Positions 21,702 to 29,944 of a DNA stretch of 38,769 nucleotides are shown here, piece by piece. Within the stretch, counting starts at the first letter, position 1, and every line of letters starts with the position of its first letter. Origin of the DNA: a virus. Position numbers and translations under genes: made by a program. The stretch lies in IMG/VR virus record IMGVR_UViG_3300036819_000332, positions 1 to 38,769 of that record, one strand, 5' to 3'. The notes beneath the pieces were generated by a model that saw only the letters and a program-made list of their open reading frames with translations, did no database searches and had not been told where the DNA came from.

Positions 21702-22157
21702 ATGGGTATGCTTGACAGTGAGTTGGTGCTTTCAGCGGCTCAGTCGACCGCGGCATTCAACATTGGCGACAATCCGAGCACCAACGTCTACGACACGGGC
21801 TCGGCTATCGGCAATGCGCAGAACGCCGACGCCTCGATGACGACGGAAAACCTCTGGGTGAACGTGATCTGCAACACGCTTTTTGTGGGCGCAGGCGCAA
21901 CCATCGCGGCGGTGCTGCAGTCGTCCCCCGACAACGCGACCTGGACGGACGTGGTGGCGAGCAAGGCGTTCACCATCGCCTCGATCGCGGCCGGCAGCGT
22001 CCTGCTGCAGGTTCAACCTCCTCCGAACACGCAGCGGTACTGGCGCACGATCCTGCGCGTCGCGACCGCGAACGTCACGGCGGGTGCGGTCGATAGCTAT
22101 ATCTCGAACACCATCCAGAACAACGTCCTGCGGCCGGTTGGGTTCGTAGTCAGCTAA
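21702..22157 (+). CDS. Bbp16-like capsid cement protein
   Basis: 151 aa from the ATG at 21702 after AGGAG. Starts MGMLDSELVLSAAQ, followed by a long beta-sandwich with LWVNVICNTLFVGAGATIAA and LQSSPDNATWTDVV, then RYWRTILRVATANVTAGAV. This is the Bbp16-type layout of BPP-1, a decoration or cement protein encoded directly after the capsid gene. Confidence 0.75.
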   Translation: MGMLDSELVLSAAQSTAAFNIGDNPSTNVYDTGSAIGNAQNADASMTTENLWVNVICNTLFVGAGATIAAVLQSSPDNATWTDVVASKAFTIASIAAGSVLLQVQPPPNTQRYWRTILRVATANVTAGAVDSYISNTIQNNVLRPVGFVVS

Positions 22158-22179
22158 CTGGAAGCCCTGGACAAAACCA

Positions 22180-22228
22180 AAGCATGCCCGCGCGGGGACA
22201 CTGAGACCTGCGCGGGCATGCTTCTTTC
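22180..22228 (+). terminator. 14-bp perfect hairpin between head and tail genes
   Basis: AAGCATGCCCGCGC (22180-22193) pairs perfectly with GCGCGGGCATGCTT (22210-22223) across a 16-nt loop, followed by only CTTTC. The stem is strong but the U-tract is weak, so it may be a partial terminator, an RNA-processing site or a 3' stabiliser that sets the ratio of head to tail products. Confidence 0.6.
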
Positions 22229-22250
22229 ACAACGAAGGGAGAACACGCTT

Positions 22251-22439
22251 ATGCGCGTACGCGCGATCCGCGATCACATTGAGCCTAAAGTGCATGCCTA
22301 CCGGGCGGCAGGCGACGAGTTCGAATTCACCGGCAAGCTCTATGAACACATCGAGAAGGTCGGCAAGTCAGAGGCGCCGGCGAAGAATGAGGACGAGCCG
22401 GCGGACGAAGGCGAGACGGGCCCCGACGAGGGGAAGTAG
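22251..22439 (+). CDS. 62-aa hypothetical protein
   Basis: ATG at 22251 is chosen because AAGGGAGA lies at 22235-22242; an in-frame ATG at 22218 lies inside the hairpin arm. Starts MRVRAIRDHIEPKVHAYRAAG and ends with an acidic low-complexity tail. Function unknown. Confidence 0.5.
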   Translation: MRVRAIRDHIEPKVHAYRAAGDEFEFTGKLYEHIEKVGKSEAPAKNEDEPADEGETGPDEGK

Positions 22440-22614
22440 CCGGCGGCGGGATTATTGGCGGCAGAGATTTCGCAAGGTGATCCTCGGCGCTGGTTATAGC
22501 GAATCGGCGGCCGAGGGGATTCTTGCGGACTATCTGCCGCAGTACCTTAACGATCTTCCCCGCTTTACCGAGATGCTCGAATCGTACGAGCGCTCGCAGT
22601 TTGACCCCGAGTGA
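22387..22614 (+). CDS. small protein with unclear start
   Basis: The protein-like part is DYWRQRFRKVILGAGYSESA followed by DYLPQYLNDLPRFTEMLESY. After the previous stop the only usable start is a GTG at 22477, which would cut off the DYWRQRF part. The ATG at 22387 overlaps the preceding gene in the +1 frame and adds an Arg-rich stretch. It could start at 22387, at 22477, or be reached by frameshifting. Listed from 22387 with low confidence in the start. Confidence 0.4.
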   Translation: MRTSRRTKARRAPTRGSSRRRDYWRQRFRKVILGAGYSESAAEGILADYLPQYLNDLPRFTEMLESYERSQFDPE

Positions 22615-22621
22615 GGCGTAG

Positions 22622-23344
22622 ATGAGCGAAGTTGTGATTTGCAATCTGGCGCTGAGTCACCTGGGCGACACGGCGACGGTGATGAGCATCCGCCCTCCGG
22701 ACTCTTCGGTACAGGCGCAGCTGTGCGCGCGCTTCTACGATGTGGCGCGCAATGCGCTGCTGGAGATGGCCAACTGGGGCTTCGCGACCAAGCGGATCCA
22801 GCTGGCGCAGGTTGTGCTGCCGACCTATACCGACAGCGACGGCAACGCGGTGACGGGGAGCTGGCAGTACGGCTACGCCGTGCCGGCCGACATTGTCAAC
22901 GCCGCGGCGGTGCTGCCCGCTGAAGCGATGGATGACTATGAGCAGCACTTCGGACCCTGGCAATCTGGGACGGAATGCTTGCCGTCGTTCCCGCAGGGTT
23001 ACGTGCCGATCCCTGGCGCGGTGGACTACACGCCGCGGCCGTTCTCGATCGAGAGCGATCAGAAGGGCAATTCGATTCTGCTGACCAACGTGAGCGCCGC
23101 GGTGCTGCGCTACACGGGGATCGTCACCGACACAACCGAGTTCACGCCGCTGTTCACGCTGGCGCTCTCGTATTTGCTGGCCTCGATGCTGGCCGGCCCG
23201 ATCATCAAGGGCGATGAAGGTGCTGCGAAAGCTGTTGCGATGATGCAGATGTTTGGTTCGTTCAAGGGGCAGGCCTCGGCCAGCGACGCTAACCAGCGCA
23301 AGATTCACGTGGAACCGGCGGTGAGCTGGATCAGGGGACGATGA
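22622..23344 (+). CDS. tail tubular protein A (T7 gp11-like adaptor)
   Basis: 240 aa. The beginning VVICNLALSHLGDTATVMSI followed by LCARFYDVARNALLEMANWG and FATKRIQLA is the standard signature. Later VLRYTGIVTDTTEFTPLFTL and LASMLAGPIIKGDEGAAKA also fit. It forms the ring that joins portal to nozzle. Confidence 0.9.
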   Translation: MSEVVICNLALSHLGDTATVMSIRPPDSSVQAQLCARFYDVARNALLEMANWGFATKRIQLAQVVLPTYTDSDGNAVTGSWQYGYAVPADIVNAAAVLPAEAMDDYEQHFGPWQSGTECLPSFPQGYVPIPGAVDYTPRPFSIESDQKGNSILLTNVSAAVLRYTGIVTDTTEFTPLFTLALSYLLASMLAGPIIKGDEGAAKAVAMMQMFGSFKGQASASDANQRKIHVEPAVSWIRGR

Positions 23345-23538
23345 GATACATCCTGCGTAAGTTCGTCGAAGCGGCAACCGTTGCAGAGGCGCTCGCCAAA
23401 GATGCCTCGACGCCCGTCCACGACGCCTACCTCAAAGAAGGCGAAGAGCCGAAGGGTGGGGGGGGCAGCTCGTTTGTCTCCGCGATCGGCTTTGCGCTCT
23501 CTCCCTGCGACGACGGTCCGACGTTGAGGAAGAAATAG
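23341..23538 (+). CDS. 65-aa podovirus tail-region protein with a G8 tract
   Basis: ATGA overlap with the adaptor gene. MRYILRKFVEAATVAEALAK, TPVHDAYLKEGEE and SAIGFAL match short proteins commonly found in this position in podoviruses. Codons for GGGG are a run of eight G at 23458-23465, a possible slippage point. Function unknown. Confidence 0.6.
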   Translation: MRYILRKFVEAATVAEALAKDASTPVHDAYLKEGEEPKGGGGSSFVSAIGFALSPCDDGPTLRKK

Positions 23539-23539
23539 A

Positions 23540-26281
23540 ATGGCGCCGAACATGCGCACCTATAACCGGAGCTTCGCCGGCGGCGAGATCTCGAAGGAGA
23601 TGTTCGGCCGAATCGACGACGCCAAGTTTCAGACCGGCGCCGCGACCGTGCGCAACTTTGTCGTCGCGCCGACCGGAGCGGCCGAGAACCGTGCCGGCTT
23701 TGCCTTCGTCAAGGCGACGAAGAACAACGGCGTGGCGCGGCTGATCTCTTTCACCTTCTCGCTGAACCAGACGATGGTGATCGAACTCGGCGACGGCTAC
23801 GCGCGATTTCACACGATGGGCGGGACGCTGCAGCAGCCGGGCGGAGTCCCCGCCTATGTAGGCGTCACAAGCGTCACCTTCGATGTGGGTGCAAGTAAAG
23901 TGAACTGGACGGCCCACGGGTTCACCGCCAATACCCGGATCTTTTTTCAGTCGATCAGTGGATCCACGATGCCGACGCCCCTGGCGTTCAACACCATCTA
24001 TTACGTCATCGTCATCGACGCCAACACGATCCAGCTGGCGGCAACTTCAGGCGGTTCTGCGATTCCGTTCTCGGGTTCGGCAACAGGCTCTACGGTTGGA
24101 TGGAAGTACTATGCGCCAGGCGACCTGGTTGCCTTGGCCGGCACGAACTATTACTGCACGACCGCCTTCCCGGTCAACAATCCCCCCAACACAACCTATT
24201 GGTATCCTCTGCCCGCCGATGGCACCTACGAGATCCTGACGCCGTACGCCGCGGGCGATCTGTTTGGGATCCATTACGTGCAGAGCGCGGACGTGATGAC
24301 GCTGGTGCATCCGAACTATCCGCCGGCCGAGCTGGCGCGGAATAGCGCGACAAACTGGACGCTGACGCCGATCGCGTTCGGACCGCCGCTGGCTACGCCG
24401 GCGAATGTGGCCGTCACAGCTTCACCTGGTTACCTGGCGCAGATCTCCTCCGTGGCGACGGGCGGTACGGGTTTCACCGGCCAGGCGCTGATCACGACGC
24501 TGTCGAGCCACACGCTTGCCCTGGGCGATGGCGTGTATGTCAAGAACCTGAACTTCGTCCCTTCGGTCGGGCCGCCCGTTGCGCTGGACGGGTTCTACAT
24601 GGTGGACGCTGTGCCGGTCGACGGCAGCGGCAACCTGATCAAGAATCAGCTCTACCTGATGGACTACAGCGGAAACAACCTCCTCTTCCAGTCCTCGGGT
24701 GTTTACTCGGGCGGCGGGACCATCCAGTTCGGCACCAAGATCTTCAACATCACCAACAGCTATGCGGTGCAGGCGGTGGCCTCGGATGGCGTGAGCACGA
24801 GCGCCCTGAGCGCGTCGGTGAGCGTGCTCGATAACCTCGACGTGCCGGGCAGCTACAACACGGTGAGCTGGGCCGCTGTCCCGGGCGCGCAGAGCTACAA
24901 CGTCTATAAGCAGCTGAACGGCTTGTGGGGGTTCATCGGCAACGCGCTGGCGCTGACCTTCGCCGACAACAACATCGCGCCGGACTTCAGTATCGTTCCC
25001 GGTACGCCGGACGCGGTCTTTGGCAGCGCCGGCAATTATCCCGGTGCGGTCTGCTACTTTCAGCAGCGGCGCTGCTTTGCTGGGACGGCGAACGGCCCAG
25101 ACAATACCTGGATGTCGAACTCGGGGACCGAGAGCATGTTCAGCTTCTCGCTGCCCTCGCTCGACACCGATCGCATCGCCTTCCGCGTGGCTGCGCTGAA
25201 GGCTGACGTGATTCAGCATCTGATGCCGATGACGCAGCTGCTGATCCTGACCAGCGAGAGCGAGTTTGCCCTGACCCCGGGCGGCTCCAATGCCGTGACA
25301 CCGACGACGGTGGGCGCTGCCAACCCGCAGAGCTACATCGGCGCCTCGACTGTGCAGCCGACCATCATCAACACCTCGATGGTGTATGCGGCGGCGCGCG
25401 GCGGCCATGTGCGCGAGCTGGCCTACGCCTGGACAGTGAACGGCTTTACGACCGGCGACCTCTCCCTGCGCTCAGCTCAATTGTTTGACAATCTCACCAT
25501 CATTGACCAGGCCTACGCGAAGTCGCCGCGGCCGATCATCTGGTTTGTGTCGTCGAGCGGCGATCTGCTGGGACTGACCTACATCCCCGAAGAGCAGCTC
25601 GGCGCCTGGCACCATCACGATACGCAGGGAACTTTTGAAAGCGTGGCCTGCGTCGCCGAAGGGTCGGAGGACGTGCTCTACGCTGTGATCAACCGCACCA
25701 TCAACGGATCCACGGTGCGTTATGTGGAGCGGATGGCGAGCCGCATTGTCGACCCGAACGATTCGTCGACCTGGTTCTTTGTGGATGCCGGCGTTACGCA
25801 GACCTTCGGCAGCCCCGTGACGAACATCAGCGGCCTGACCTGGCTCGAGGGCGCAACCGTCGCGGTGCTGGCCGACGGCGGCGAACAATCGCAGAAGGTA
25901 GTGACGGGCGGGGCGATCACCCTGGATCACGCAGCGAGCGTGATCACCATCGGTTTGCCCATTACGGCGGATCTGCAGACGCTGCCGGCGATCCTGCAGC
26001 TGGACGCTTTCGGCCAGGGCCGCATGAAGAACATCAACAAGGCCTGGGTGAAGGTGTTCCAGTCGAGCGGGATCTTTGTGGGCCCTGATGCCAACAACCT
26101 GACCGAGATCAAGCAGCGCACGACTGAGCCGTGGGGCTCGCCGCCGTCGTTGCAAAGCGCGGAGCTGATGGTGCTGACCACGCCGCAATGGCAGGAAACC
26201 GGGCAGTCGTTCATCCGGCAGCAGCGGCCGCTGCCGCTGAGCGTGGTGGGACTGACGATGGAAGTTGCAATCGGAGGCTAA
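23540..26281 (+). CDS. tail nozzle / stabilisation protein (gp12-like)
   Basis: 913 aa. The opening NRSFAGGEISKEMFGRIDDA, then RNFVVAPTGAAENRAGFAFV, is the signature of large podovirus nozzle proteins. Middle blocks add beta domains, including a fibronectin III-like segment (about 400-480, with YNTVSWAAVPGAQSYNVYKQ). The C-terminal third carries further conserved nozzle blocks (RCFAGTANGPDNTWMS, FALTPGGSNAVTP). It forms the tail tip channel and carries fibres. Length is large but normal for this group. Confidence 0.88.
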   Translation: MAPNMRTYNRSFAGGEISKEMFGRIDDAKFQTGAATVRNFVVAPTGAAENRAGFAFVKATKNNGVARLISFTFSLNQTMVIELGDGYARFHTMGGTLQQPGGVPAYVGVTSVTFDVGASKVNWTAHGFTANTRIFFQSISGSTMPTPLAFNTIYYVIVIDANTIQLAATSGGSAIPFSGSATGSTVGWKYYAPGDLVALAGTNYYCTTAFPVNNPPNTTYWYPLPADGTYEILTPYAAGDLFGIHYVQSADVMTLVHPNYPPAELARNSATNWTLTPIAFGPPLATPANVAVTASPGYLAQISSVATGGTGFTGQALITTLSSHTLALGDGVYVKNLNFVPSVGPPVALDGFYMVDAVPVDGSGNLIKNQLYLMDYSGNNLLFQSSGVYSGGGTIQFGTKIFNITNSYAVQAVASDGVSTSALSASVSVLDNLDVPGSYNTVSWAAVPGAQSYNVYKQLNGLWGFIGNALALTFADNNIAPDFSIVPGTPDAVFGSAGNYPGAVCYFQQRRCFAGTANGPDNTWMSNSGTESMFSFSLPSLDTDRIAFRVAALKADVIQHLMPMTQLLILTSESEFALTPGGSNAVTPTTVGAANPQSYIGASTVQPTIINTSMVYAAARGGHVRELAYAWTVNGFTTGDLSLRSAQLFDNLTIIDQAYAKSPRPIIWFVSSSGDLLGLTYIPEEQLGAWHHHDTQGTFESVACVAEGSEDVLYAVINRTINGSTVRYVERMASRIVDPNDSSTWFFVDAGVTQTFGSPVTNISGLTWLEGATVAVLADGGEQSQKVVTGGAITLDHAASVITIGLPITADLQTLPAILQLDAFGQGRMKNINKAWVKVFQSSGIFVGPDANNLTEIKQRTTEPWGSPPSLQSAELMVLTTPQWQETGQSFIRQQRPLPLSVVGLTMEVAIGG

Positions 26282-26282
26282 G

Positions 26283-27032
26283 ATGGGCAGTTTCTCACCA
26301 TGGATCCTACCCCGGAATAACCCTCCGGACGACGGCGGCGACTATATGGGCGGCTCGAGCCTGCTCACGTCGTTCAGCGACGGCGGGGATTCTTCGTCGA
26401 TGGACGAGTTGAAGTCGGACAGTAAGACGGCCAAGACAGCCGGCGTGATCATGCAGGTGATGGGCGCCGTGAACTCGGCGATCGGCACCTACTATGCGGC
26501 GAAGACAGCGCAGTATCAGGAGAAGTCGCAGGCCTCAAGCTTCGCTTTTCAGAGTGACATGGCCTCGATCAATGCCAGCCGCGAAGAGATGACCGCCGAG
26601 TCGATCGAAGAATCGGGCAAGAGCCAGATCGCGAGTTACACGATGCAGGCCGGTCAGCAGAAAGCCGGCGCGACAGCCTCGATGGCCGCGCGCGGCATCT
26701 CGCTGGGTGTGGGCTCGGCCGCCGATGTTTCAGCCAGCATAGACATCGAAAAGGATCTGAACGTGATGGCCATCAACTCGAACACTGTGCGCCAGGCCTG
26801 GGGCGCGCGCGAGCAGGGCACGAACTATGCGAATGAAAGCCTGCTCGATCGCACCAGCTCGGTGAATGCGCTGCGCTCGGCCTCATCGATCTCGCCAGCG
26901 GGAAACACGGTGAACAGCCTGCTCGGCTCGGCCACGCAGATTGCAGGGCAATGGGACTACAGCCAGTGGCTGAAGAAGCGCATGGCGGCAGGGATGCCCG
27001 TGCCTCAGGTTGGAATTGGAGCGGGAGCGTGA
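26283..27032 (+). CDS. internal virion protein (T7 gp14-like)
   Basis: 249 aa from the ATG at 26283, directly after the nozzle stop. Hydrophobic helix GVIMQVMGAVNSAIGTYYAA (about 54-73), then a long Ala/Ser-rich helical region (AFQSDMASINASREEMTAES, GATASMAARGISLGVGSAAD) typical of gp14-like ejection proteins. It would be ejected first and form the outer-membrane pore. Confidence 0.7.
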   Translation: MGSFSPWILPRNNPPDDGGDYMGGSSLLTSFSDGGDSSSMDELKSDSKTAKTAGVIMQVMGAVNSAIGTYYAAKTAQYQEKSQASSFAFQSDMASINASREEMTAESIEESGKSQIASYTMQAGQQKAGATASMAARGISLGVGSAADVSASIDIEKDLNVMAINSNTVRQAWGAREQGTNYANESLLDRTSSVNALRSASSISPAGNTVNSLLGSATQIAGQWDYSQWLKKRMAAGMPVPQVGIGAGA

Positions 27033-27469
27033 TCCCAGTTCAGCAAACAAAGTTTGGTGCGGGTAATGGCAATTGCCTTCTTGCGGCCGTTGCCTCTGTG
27101 CTCGAACGCCCACTTGAAGAGATTCCTGATTTCAACCTCAGCGGTTGTGGATGGTTCGAGGACCTCTACGAGTGGTGTCTAAATGAGGGAATTGGACTGA
27201 TCAAGCTCAATCCTTCGCAGCAGTCAGAAGTGGCTGTATTTGGTTGCTATGGAGTCGTATCCGTCAAGGTTCACGGACATGACGAGCTCCATGCCGTGGT
27301 CGCCGAGTTCGAGCGCGGGCCGAATCAGGAGCACCCGGACGGCCTCAGGTGGACTTGGGAAGCCGTACATCGTTTCGATCCAAATCCCAATCGGCTCGCC
27401 TTGGGTGAGGCGGATTGCATTCTCATTTTTGTACCGCCGCCTTCGCCGCGACGTAGGACGGGAGCGTAA
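27029..27469 (+). CDS. C39-like/papain-fold phage protein
   Basis: 146 aa from a GTG at 27029 (GTGA overlap). The opening MIPVQQTKFGAGNGNCLLAA has the conserved Gln...Cys of C39-like papain-fold proteins (Cys about 16), followed by HAVVAEFE (His) and DPNPNRLAL (Asp/Asn), in the proper order for a catalytic triad. Related small phage proteins often begin this way. Substrate unknown; encoded between two internal virion proteins, so it may travel in the particle or process its partners. Confidence 0.6.
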   Translation: MIPVQQTKFGAGNGNCLLAAVASVLERPLEEIPDFNLSGCGWFEDLYEWCLNEGIGLIKLNPSQQSEVAVFGCYGVVSVKVHGHDELHAVVAEFERGPNQEHPDGLRWTWEAVHRFDPNPNRLALGEADCILIFVPPPSPRRRTGA

Positions 27470-27472
27470 ACG

Positions 27473-29944
27473 ATGCCGATGGTCCCTGAGACATTTGCGC
27501 CCAGCGTGAGCCTCACTCCGACGCCCACGACGCCGGCAACCGGCCCCTGGGTAAGTCCGATGAAGAACGCGGCGCCTGGCCAGCTGCAGCAGGCCGGGGC
27601 AACGCTGATGCAGGCCGGGGAAACGGCCTCGCACATCGGCAACACCATCGGCGACGCCGTCCAGACCACGATGGACGACGCGCAGACCAAGGCGGCCGAG
27701 ACGCAGTTTCTGAAAGGCGCGCAGGATGCGCTGAGCAATCCGCAGAACGGCTACCTGTTCTCGCGCGGCATGGATGCCCAGACTGGATGGGACCCGGCGA
27801 CCTCGGCGATTGTGAAGGCGCGGCAGGATGCGCGCGCCACGCTCACCAACCCGGTGCAGGAGCGGATGTTCGACCAGGTCACCAACGATCACATGCTGAC
27901 GCTGGGTCGGACCATGGCTGATCATCAGCACCAACAGGTGACGCAGTACGGGATTCAGCAGAGCCAGGATCGCACCGACTCGATGAACATTCTGGCTAAG
28001 CAGGCGTATCTCTCGGGGCACCTGGACGACTATCAGAAGTACTCTGACCAGGCGCAGTCGGAGGTGTTGCATGTGGCGGCGCTGAACGGTGCCGCGCCGG
28101 ACTCGGACGTAGCCCAGGCGCTGCTGCGCGCCAAGCGCACGGACCTCGTGCACGGCATTACGGTGGGCCTGCTCGACAATCATCAACCCGACCAGGCCAA
28201 GCAGTACTTCGAATCCGAGCAGGGCAACATCGACATGCGGTCTTCGGAGCTGCTGGGCAATGCGGTGAAGACCGAGTATGACCGCAATCTGACGGAGACC
28301 AAAGGGGACGCGTTTCTTGCCGCGGCTTCGGTAGTGCACGCCAATCCCAACATGGCCGTTCCGAATCCGAAGGGCTTGGTTGAGTCCGGTAATCTTCCGA
28401 TCTGGAATCGGCCCATCGTAAAGAACGCGGATGGCACGATCAGCAGCGAGTACTCCACTTCGTTTCAGGACGATCAGGGCCACGAGGTCCTCGTGCCGAC
28501 CGTAGTCAACGGGAAGTTCCTTACGCCGGACGGAACGAAACCCGAAGAAGGCAGCGCTGCCGAGAAAACCATGTTTCAAGCCGCCTGGGATCACTACCTC
28601 AAAACTGGCGAGAATCTTGGCAAGTTCGATAACTCGAACGATGCGGATGCCTACGCCGACCAGCTCCACAACCGCGGTACGGCATCTTTGCCGCAGGCGC
28701 CGTACACTTATGGCCCGCTGGCGACCGGCTCGACTATCAATCCGATGCGCATCACCGATGTGCCAGGGACGCCGCGGCCTAACGGACGTGTGCATGACGG
28801 CTACGACATCGCGATGCCGGCCGGATCCGCGGTTACTTCTCCGCTCGATGGCAAAGTGGTGAAGGTGTGGAACGATGAGCAGTATGGCGGCGGCCTCTCG
28901 ATGCGGGTGCAGCTGGCCGACGGCAACACGCTGGGCGTCGCACACCTGTCGACCGCCAACCTCAAGGAAGGCGACACCGTGAATCAGGGCCAGGTGCTCG
29001 CGCTTTCAGGAAAGACGGGCAACGCGACCGGACCGGTGCTCCACGTGGCGCTGCAGGATCCAGACGGGAAGTACATCGACTACTTCGGCGCAAGCAAGGC
29101 GCAGCCTGATCAGGCTGGGGTCGCCGATCCGAACGTGCTGCAGCGCGCGATCGACGCAGCGAAGAGCGATGACTCGCTCGACCCCTACCAGCAGAAGCGC
29201 GTGATCAGCTACATGGAGGCCCAGCACTCGCACGAGCGCGGGATCCAAGAGCAGCAGTACCAGGACGTCAAGCAGCAGGCGGTCAGCTTCTACTACCAGA
29301 ACGGTTCAATTGACAATCTGCCGGCGTCGATCAAGTCGCAACTGCGGCCGCAGGACCTGGACAGCCTGAGCCAGCCGCCCGCAGTCGACACCGACCCGGC
29401 GACGATGGCGAACTTCATCCTGAACCCGAAGTCGCTGACGGTTCCGGCCGTGCAGAACGCCTACACCGACAAGAAACTCAGCAACGGATCGTACCTGAGC
29501 CTGCTGCGCGATGCGACCGACAATGCGAACTCACCGGAGAAGCTGATCGACGCGACGGTGGAAGCGGACCGTCTGAAGTACTTCGCCGACCAGGCCGGCA
29601 TTCCGAACATCTACAAGGCTGAGAATGAGCAGCAGAAACGCGACTACGCGGCGCTGCTGGTGAGGACGCAGCAGCAGATCGACCAGGCCCAGCAGCAGAA
29701 ACAGGGCAAACTCACGCAGACCGAGAAGGACGCCATCATCCAGCAGAACGTGCAGCAGCATGTGATCACACACCTGCGCAGCGCGTGGAACCCGCTCTCG
29801 TGGATCCCCGGGCACAACACCTATGACACCTCCGTGCGCGGGTACCAGATGCCGCAGGGCGCGACCGGGACGGTGAAGGGCTCGGACGGAAAGCTGCATT
29901 ACACGACCGACGGCAAGAATGATCTTGGGGTGGTACCGGAATGA
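27473..29944 (+). CDS. internal virion protein with M23 peptidase domain
   Basis: 823 aa, GGGAG upstream. Long helical, Gln-rich N-terminus. Residues about 302-404 form a domain common in phage internal proteins (LPIWNRPIVKNADGTISSEY, YLKTGENLGKFDN). Residues about 415-545 are an M23 (lysostaphin-type) endopeptidase: HDGYDIAMPAG (H441, D445), AHLS (H491) and LHVAL (H524) give the zinc and catalytic set. The C-terminus is helical. It likely cuts the peptidoglycan cross-bridge during DNA ejection, in place of the lytic transglycosylase of T7 gp16. Confidence 0.8.
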   Translation: MPMVPETFAPSVSLTPTPTTPATGPWVSPMKNAAPGQLQQAGATLMQAGETASHIGNTIGDAVQTTMDDAQTKAAETQFLKGAQDALSNPQNGYLFSRGMDAQTGWDPATSAIVKARQDARATLTNPVQERMFDQVTNDHMLTLGRTMADHQHQQVTQYGIQQSQDRTDSMNILAKQAYLSGHLDDYQKYSDQAQSEVLHVAALNGAAPDSDVAQALLRAKRTDLVHGITVGLLDNHQPDQAKQYFESEQGNIDMRSSELLGNAVKTEYDRNLTETKGDAFLAAASVVHANPNMAVPNPKGLVESGNLPIWNRPIVKNADGTISSEYSTSFQDDQGHEVLVPTVVNGKFLTPDGTKPEEGSAAEKTMFQAAWDHYLKTGENLGKFDNSNDADAYADQLHNRGTASLPQAPYTYGPLATGSTINPMRITDVPGTPRPNGRVHDGYDIAMPAGSAVTSPLDGKVVKVWNDEQYGGGLSMRVQLADGNTLGVAHLSTANLKEGDTVNQGQVLALSGKTGNATGPVLHVALQDPDGKYIDYFGASKAQPDQAGVADPNVLQRAIDAAKSDDSLDPYQQKRVISYMEAQHSHERGIQEQQYQDVKQQAVSFYYQNGSIDNLPASIKSQLRPQDLDSLSQPPAVDTDPATMANFILNPKSLTVPAVQNAYTDKKLSNGSYLSLLRDATDNANSPEKLIDATVEADRLKYFADQAGIPNIYKAENEQQKRDYAALLVRTQQQIDQAQQQKQGKLTQTEKDAIIQQNVQQHVITHLRSAWNPLSWIPGHNTYDTSVRGYQMPQGATGTVKGSDGKLHYTTDGKNDLGVVPE

